A stretch of DNA of 64,000 bases. It comes from Collinsella sp. GTDB taxonomy: Bacteria; Actinomycetota; Coriobacteriia; Coriobacteriales; Coriobacteriaceae. The stretch spans positions 1-64,000 of the forward strand of contig DXLP01000005.1 of assembly GCA_019414645.1 (NCBI GenBank), in the 5' to 3' direction. A program made the translations under genes and the position numbers. Each line of letters begins with the position of its first letter. Within the stretch, counting starts at the first letter, position 1. Below are positions 62,722-64,000 of the stretch, one piece after another. The notes under the pieces are model-generated. The model searched no databases, had not been told where the DNA came from, and saw only the letters and a list, made by a program, of their open reading frames with translations.

Positions 62722-63819
62722 ATGGTTTCATCTAAAAAAAGTGTACACGCGAAAGTTCTAATGGTCGGCCCCGACCTTTCTTTGCACGGCGGAATTGTTT
62801 CCGTTGTGCAGGGCTATCTCGATGGAGGTCTTCCTGAAGCATGTGATGCCTTCGAGTACTTGGGTACGGGTGTTGGTTCCTCAAAGCTCGGTAAGTCTCT
62901 CGCATTTACCCGGGCGTTGATTCGCTATGCGATGATCATGCCATCCTATGACATTATTCATTTGCACATTAGCGCCCGTGGGTCCTACAAACGTAAGTCA
63001 ATTATGGCTCGTATGGCCCATAAAGCCGGCAAGTATGTAATACTGCACGACCACGATGGTGAGTTTAAGAAGGCCTTTGAAGAGGGTGGAGATTCCTACC
63101 GTCGTGACGTAAGAAAGACTTTTGGTCTCGCCGACCGAGTTGTGGTTCTGTCGGAAGAGTGGCTCGACTACTTTGCGGAAAACGTTTGCGACCTCGATAA
63201 GATTGAAGTTGTCCACAATGGTGTTAAAGTACCGGCGCAGCCGTGCTCACCTTGTTCGCGTCAAGATGTCCTATTTTTAGGACGTCTTGACGCGAACAAG
63301 AGCCCTGACGTGCTCTTGCGCGCGTCAAGAAAAATCCTGCCACGTTTCCCGGAGACTAAAATTGTCTTTGGCGGCGACGGTGAAATCGACAAGAACAAAG
63401 CGCTCGCCGAGGAGCTTGGCATTGCCGACCGTTGCGAGTTTCACGGCTGGGTCATCGGCGACAAGCGTGAGGCCCTCTTTGAGCGTGCCGCGTTGTTCTG
63501 CCTTCCCTCCAAGAACGAGGGGCTGCCCATGAGCGTACTTGAAGCCATGGCGCACGGCATACCGGCTGTTGCCACCGCCGTAGGAGGGGTACCGCAGGTC
63601 ATCGAGGACGGTGTTAGCGGATTCCTCATTGACGTGGATGACGAGGTAGCGCTTTCTGAGAGTTTGGCCTCGCTACTTGCGGAACCTAAGTTGCGAGAAG
63701 AGCTTGGGCGCAATGGCAGGGATCAGGTCGTTCGTAAATTTGGGCTCGACGGGACCCTAGCCCAGGTTGAAGGCATCTACGGAGCGCTTATGCTCGGTAA
63801 GGGGACATTTTGTGAGTAA
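62722..63819 (+). CDS. GT4-family glycosyltransferase
   Basis: This 365-residue GT-B fold retaining transferase acts in polysaccharide assembly. The N-terminal half starts VLMVGPDLSLHGGIVSVVQGY. The C-terminal half has VLFLGRLDANKSPDVLLRA, IVFGGDGEIDKNKAL, FHGWVIGDKREALF and the donor-binding CLPSKNEGLPMSVLEAMAHGIPAVATAVGGVPQVIEDG (EX7E motif). Donor and acceptor are unknown. AAAGGA precedes the ATG at 62722. It overlaps the next gene. Confidence 0.92.
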   Translation: MVSSKKSVHAKVLMVGPDLSLHGGIVSVVQGYLDGGLPEACDAFEYLGTGVGSSKLGKSLAFTRALIRYAMIMPSYDIIHLHISARGSYKRKSIMARMAHKAGKYVILHDHDGEFKKAFEEGGDSYRRDVRKTFGLADRVVVLSEEWLDYFAENVCDLDKIEVVHNGVKVPAQPCSPCSRQDVLFLGRLDANKSPDVLLRASRKILPRFPETKIVFGGDGEIDKNKALAEELGIADRCEFHGWVIGDKREALFERAALFCLPSKNEGLPMSVLEAMAHGIPAVATAVGGVPQVIEDGVSGFLIDVDDEVALSESLASLLAEPKLREELGRNGRDQVVRKFGLDGTLAQVEGIYGALMLGKGTFCE

Positions 63820-64000
63820 CAGCAAACCTTGGCTATCGATCGTGGTGCCCGCATACAACGCAGAGCTCTTTCTCGAGGAATGTGTCTCGAGTTTCGGGCT
63901 CGACGAAAACCCCGATGTCGAGGCTATCGTTGTCGATGACGGCTCAACCGATGATACACCAGGGATCTGCGACCGCCTTGCGTCCAGATCTGCGAATGTG
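63812..64000 (+). CDS. GT2-family glycosyltransferase (5' part, cut by window edge)
   Basis: From GTG 63812 the visible 63 residues read as a GT-A family 2 enzyme: WLSIVVPAYNAELFLEECVSS, then AIVVDDGSTDDTPGICDRLA with the nucleotide-binding VDDGSxD motif. The start overlaps the GT4 stop by 8 bases. The remainder lies beyond the window. Confidence 0.9.
   Translation, partial: MSNSKPWLSIVVPAYNAELFLEECVSSFGLDENPDVEAIVVDDGSTDDTPGICDRLASRSANV

Noticed and set aside
1..64000. CRISPR array or cas genes
   Set aside because: No regularly spaced direct repeats and no Cas-like motifs were seen.

Overview
The window looks like chromosome of a high-GC, Gram-positive gut anaerobe of the Coriobacteriia, most like Collinsella. 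This is an inference from GC-rich codon use, lipoprotein-type exported proteins, the glycogen gene set including glgD, an oxygen-labile iron-sulfur serine dehydratase, and a complete-looking anaerobic (cobalt-early) cobalamin operon. No rRNA, CRISPR array or intact transposase is visible. No database search was possible; names rest on motif and sequence recognition.

Layout. (1) 1-2.3 kb: tRNA-Glu, a flippase-like membrane protein and a TetR-type regulator. (2) 2.3-24.4 kb: a roughly 22-kb corrinoid block bounded by a remnant of an IS3-type transposase on the left and an IS21-type remnant on the right. Its left arm, on the minus strand, is led by a cobalamin riboswitch: an exported CbiK-type chelatase, a small lipoprotein with a NEAT-like domain, a substrate-binding lipoprotein with its own NEAT-like domain, a FecCD-type permease and its ATPase. 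Its right arm, on the plus strand, is a tightly overlapping operon cbiF-cbiD-(cbiL remnant)-cbiG-cbiH-cbiET-cbiA-cobT-cobU-cobS-cobU/cobC fusion-cbiB-cobD-cbiP-cobO-cbiC-cbiJ. The precorrin-2 C20-methyltransferase gene survives only as an in-frame internal deletion, so the pathway is broken unless another copy exists. (3) 24.4-34.8 kb: a MacAB-like three-gene exporter, an L,D-transpeptidase, L-serine dehydratase, metK and gltX. (4) 34.9-40.9 kb: priA, def, fmt, rsmB and an FmdB-type zinc ribbon. (5) 41-54 kb: maltodextrin and glycogen genes on the minus strand: a GH13-GH77 fusion, glgA, glgD, glgC, glgP and glgB. GlgA and GlgB both end in long Lys/Ala/Pro/Thr-rich tails resembling histone H1. 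LacI/MalR-like operator sequences lie at both ends of this region. (6) 54.3-55.9 kb: a HAD phosphatase, thiamine pyrophosphokinase and tRNA-Ala. (7) 55.9-64 kb: a long structured leader followed by a LoaP/NusG-type antiterminator and the start of a polysaccharide operon: priming sugar transferase, WecG/TagA transferase, capE-capF-capG (UDP-N-acetyl-L-fucosamine), an acetyltransferase, a GT4 glycosyltransferase and the start of a GT2 glycosyltransferase cut by the window edge.

Several unrelated intergenic inverted repeats (about 24.4, 31.5, 33.2, 37.9 and 40.5 kb) look like dispersed palindromic elements; one family is present twice. The most interesting points are the riboswitch-led exported chelatase/NEAT-like/ABC module, the histone-like tails on two glycogen enzymes, the deleted cbiL within an otherwise complete operon, and the structured leader in front of the LoaP-like gene.
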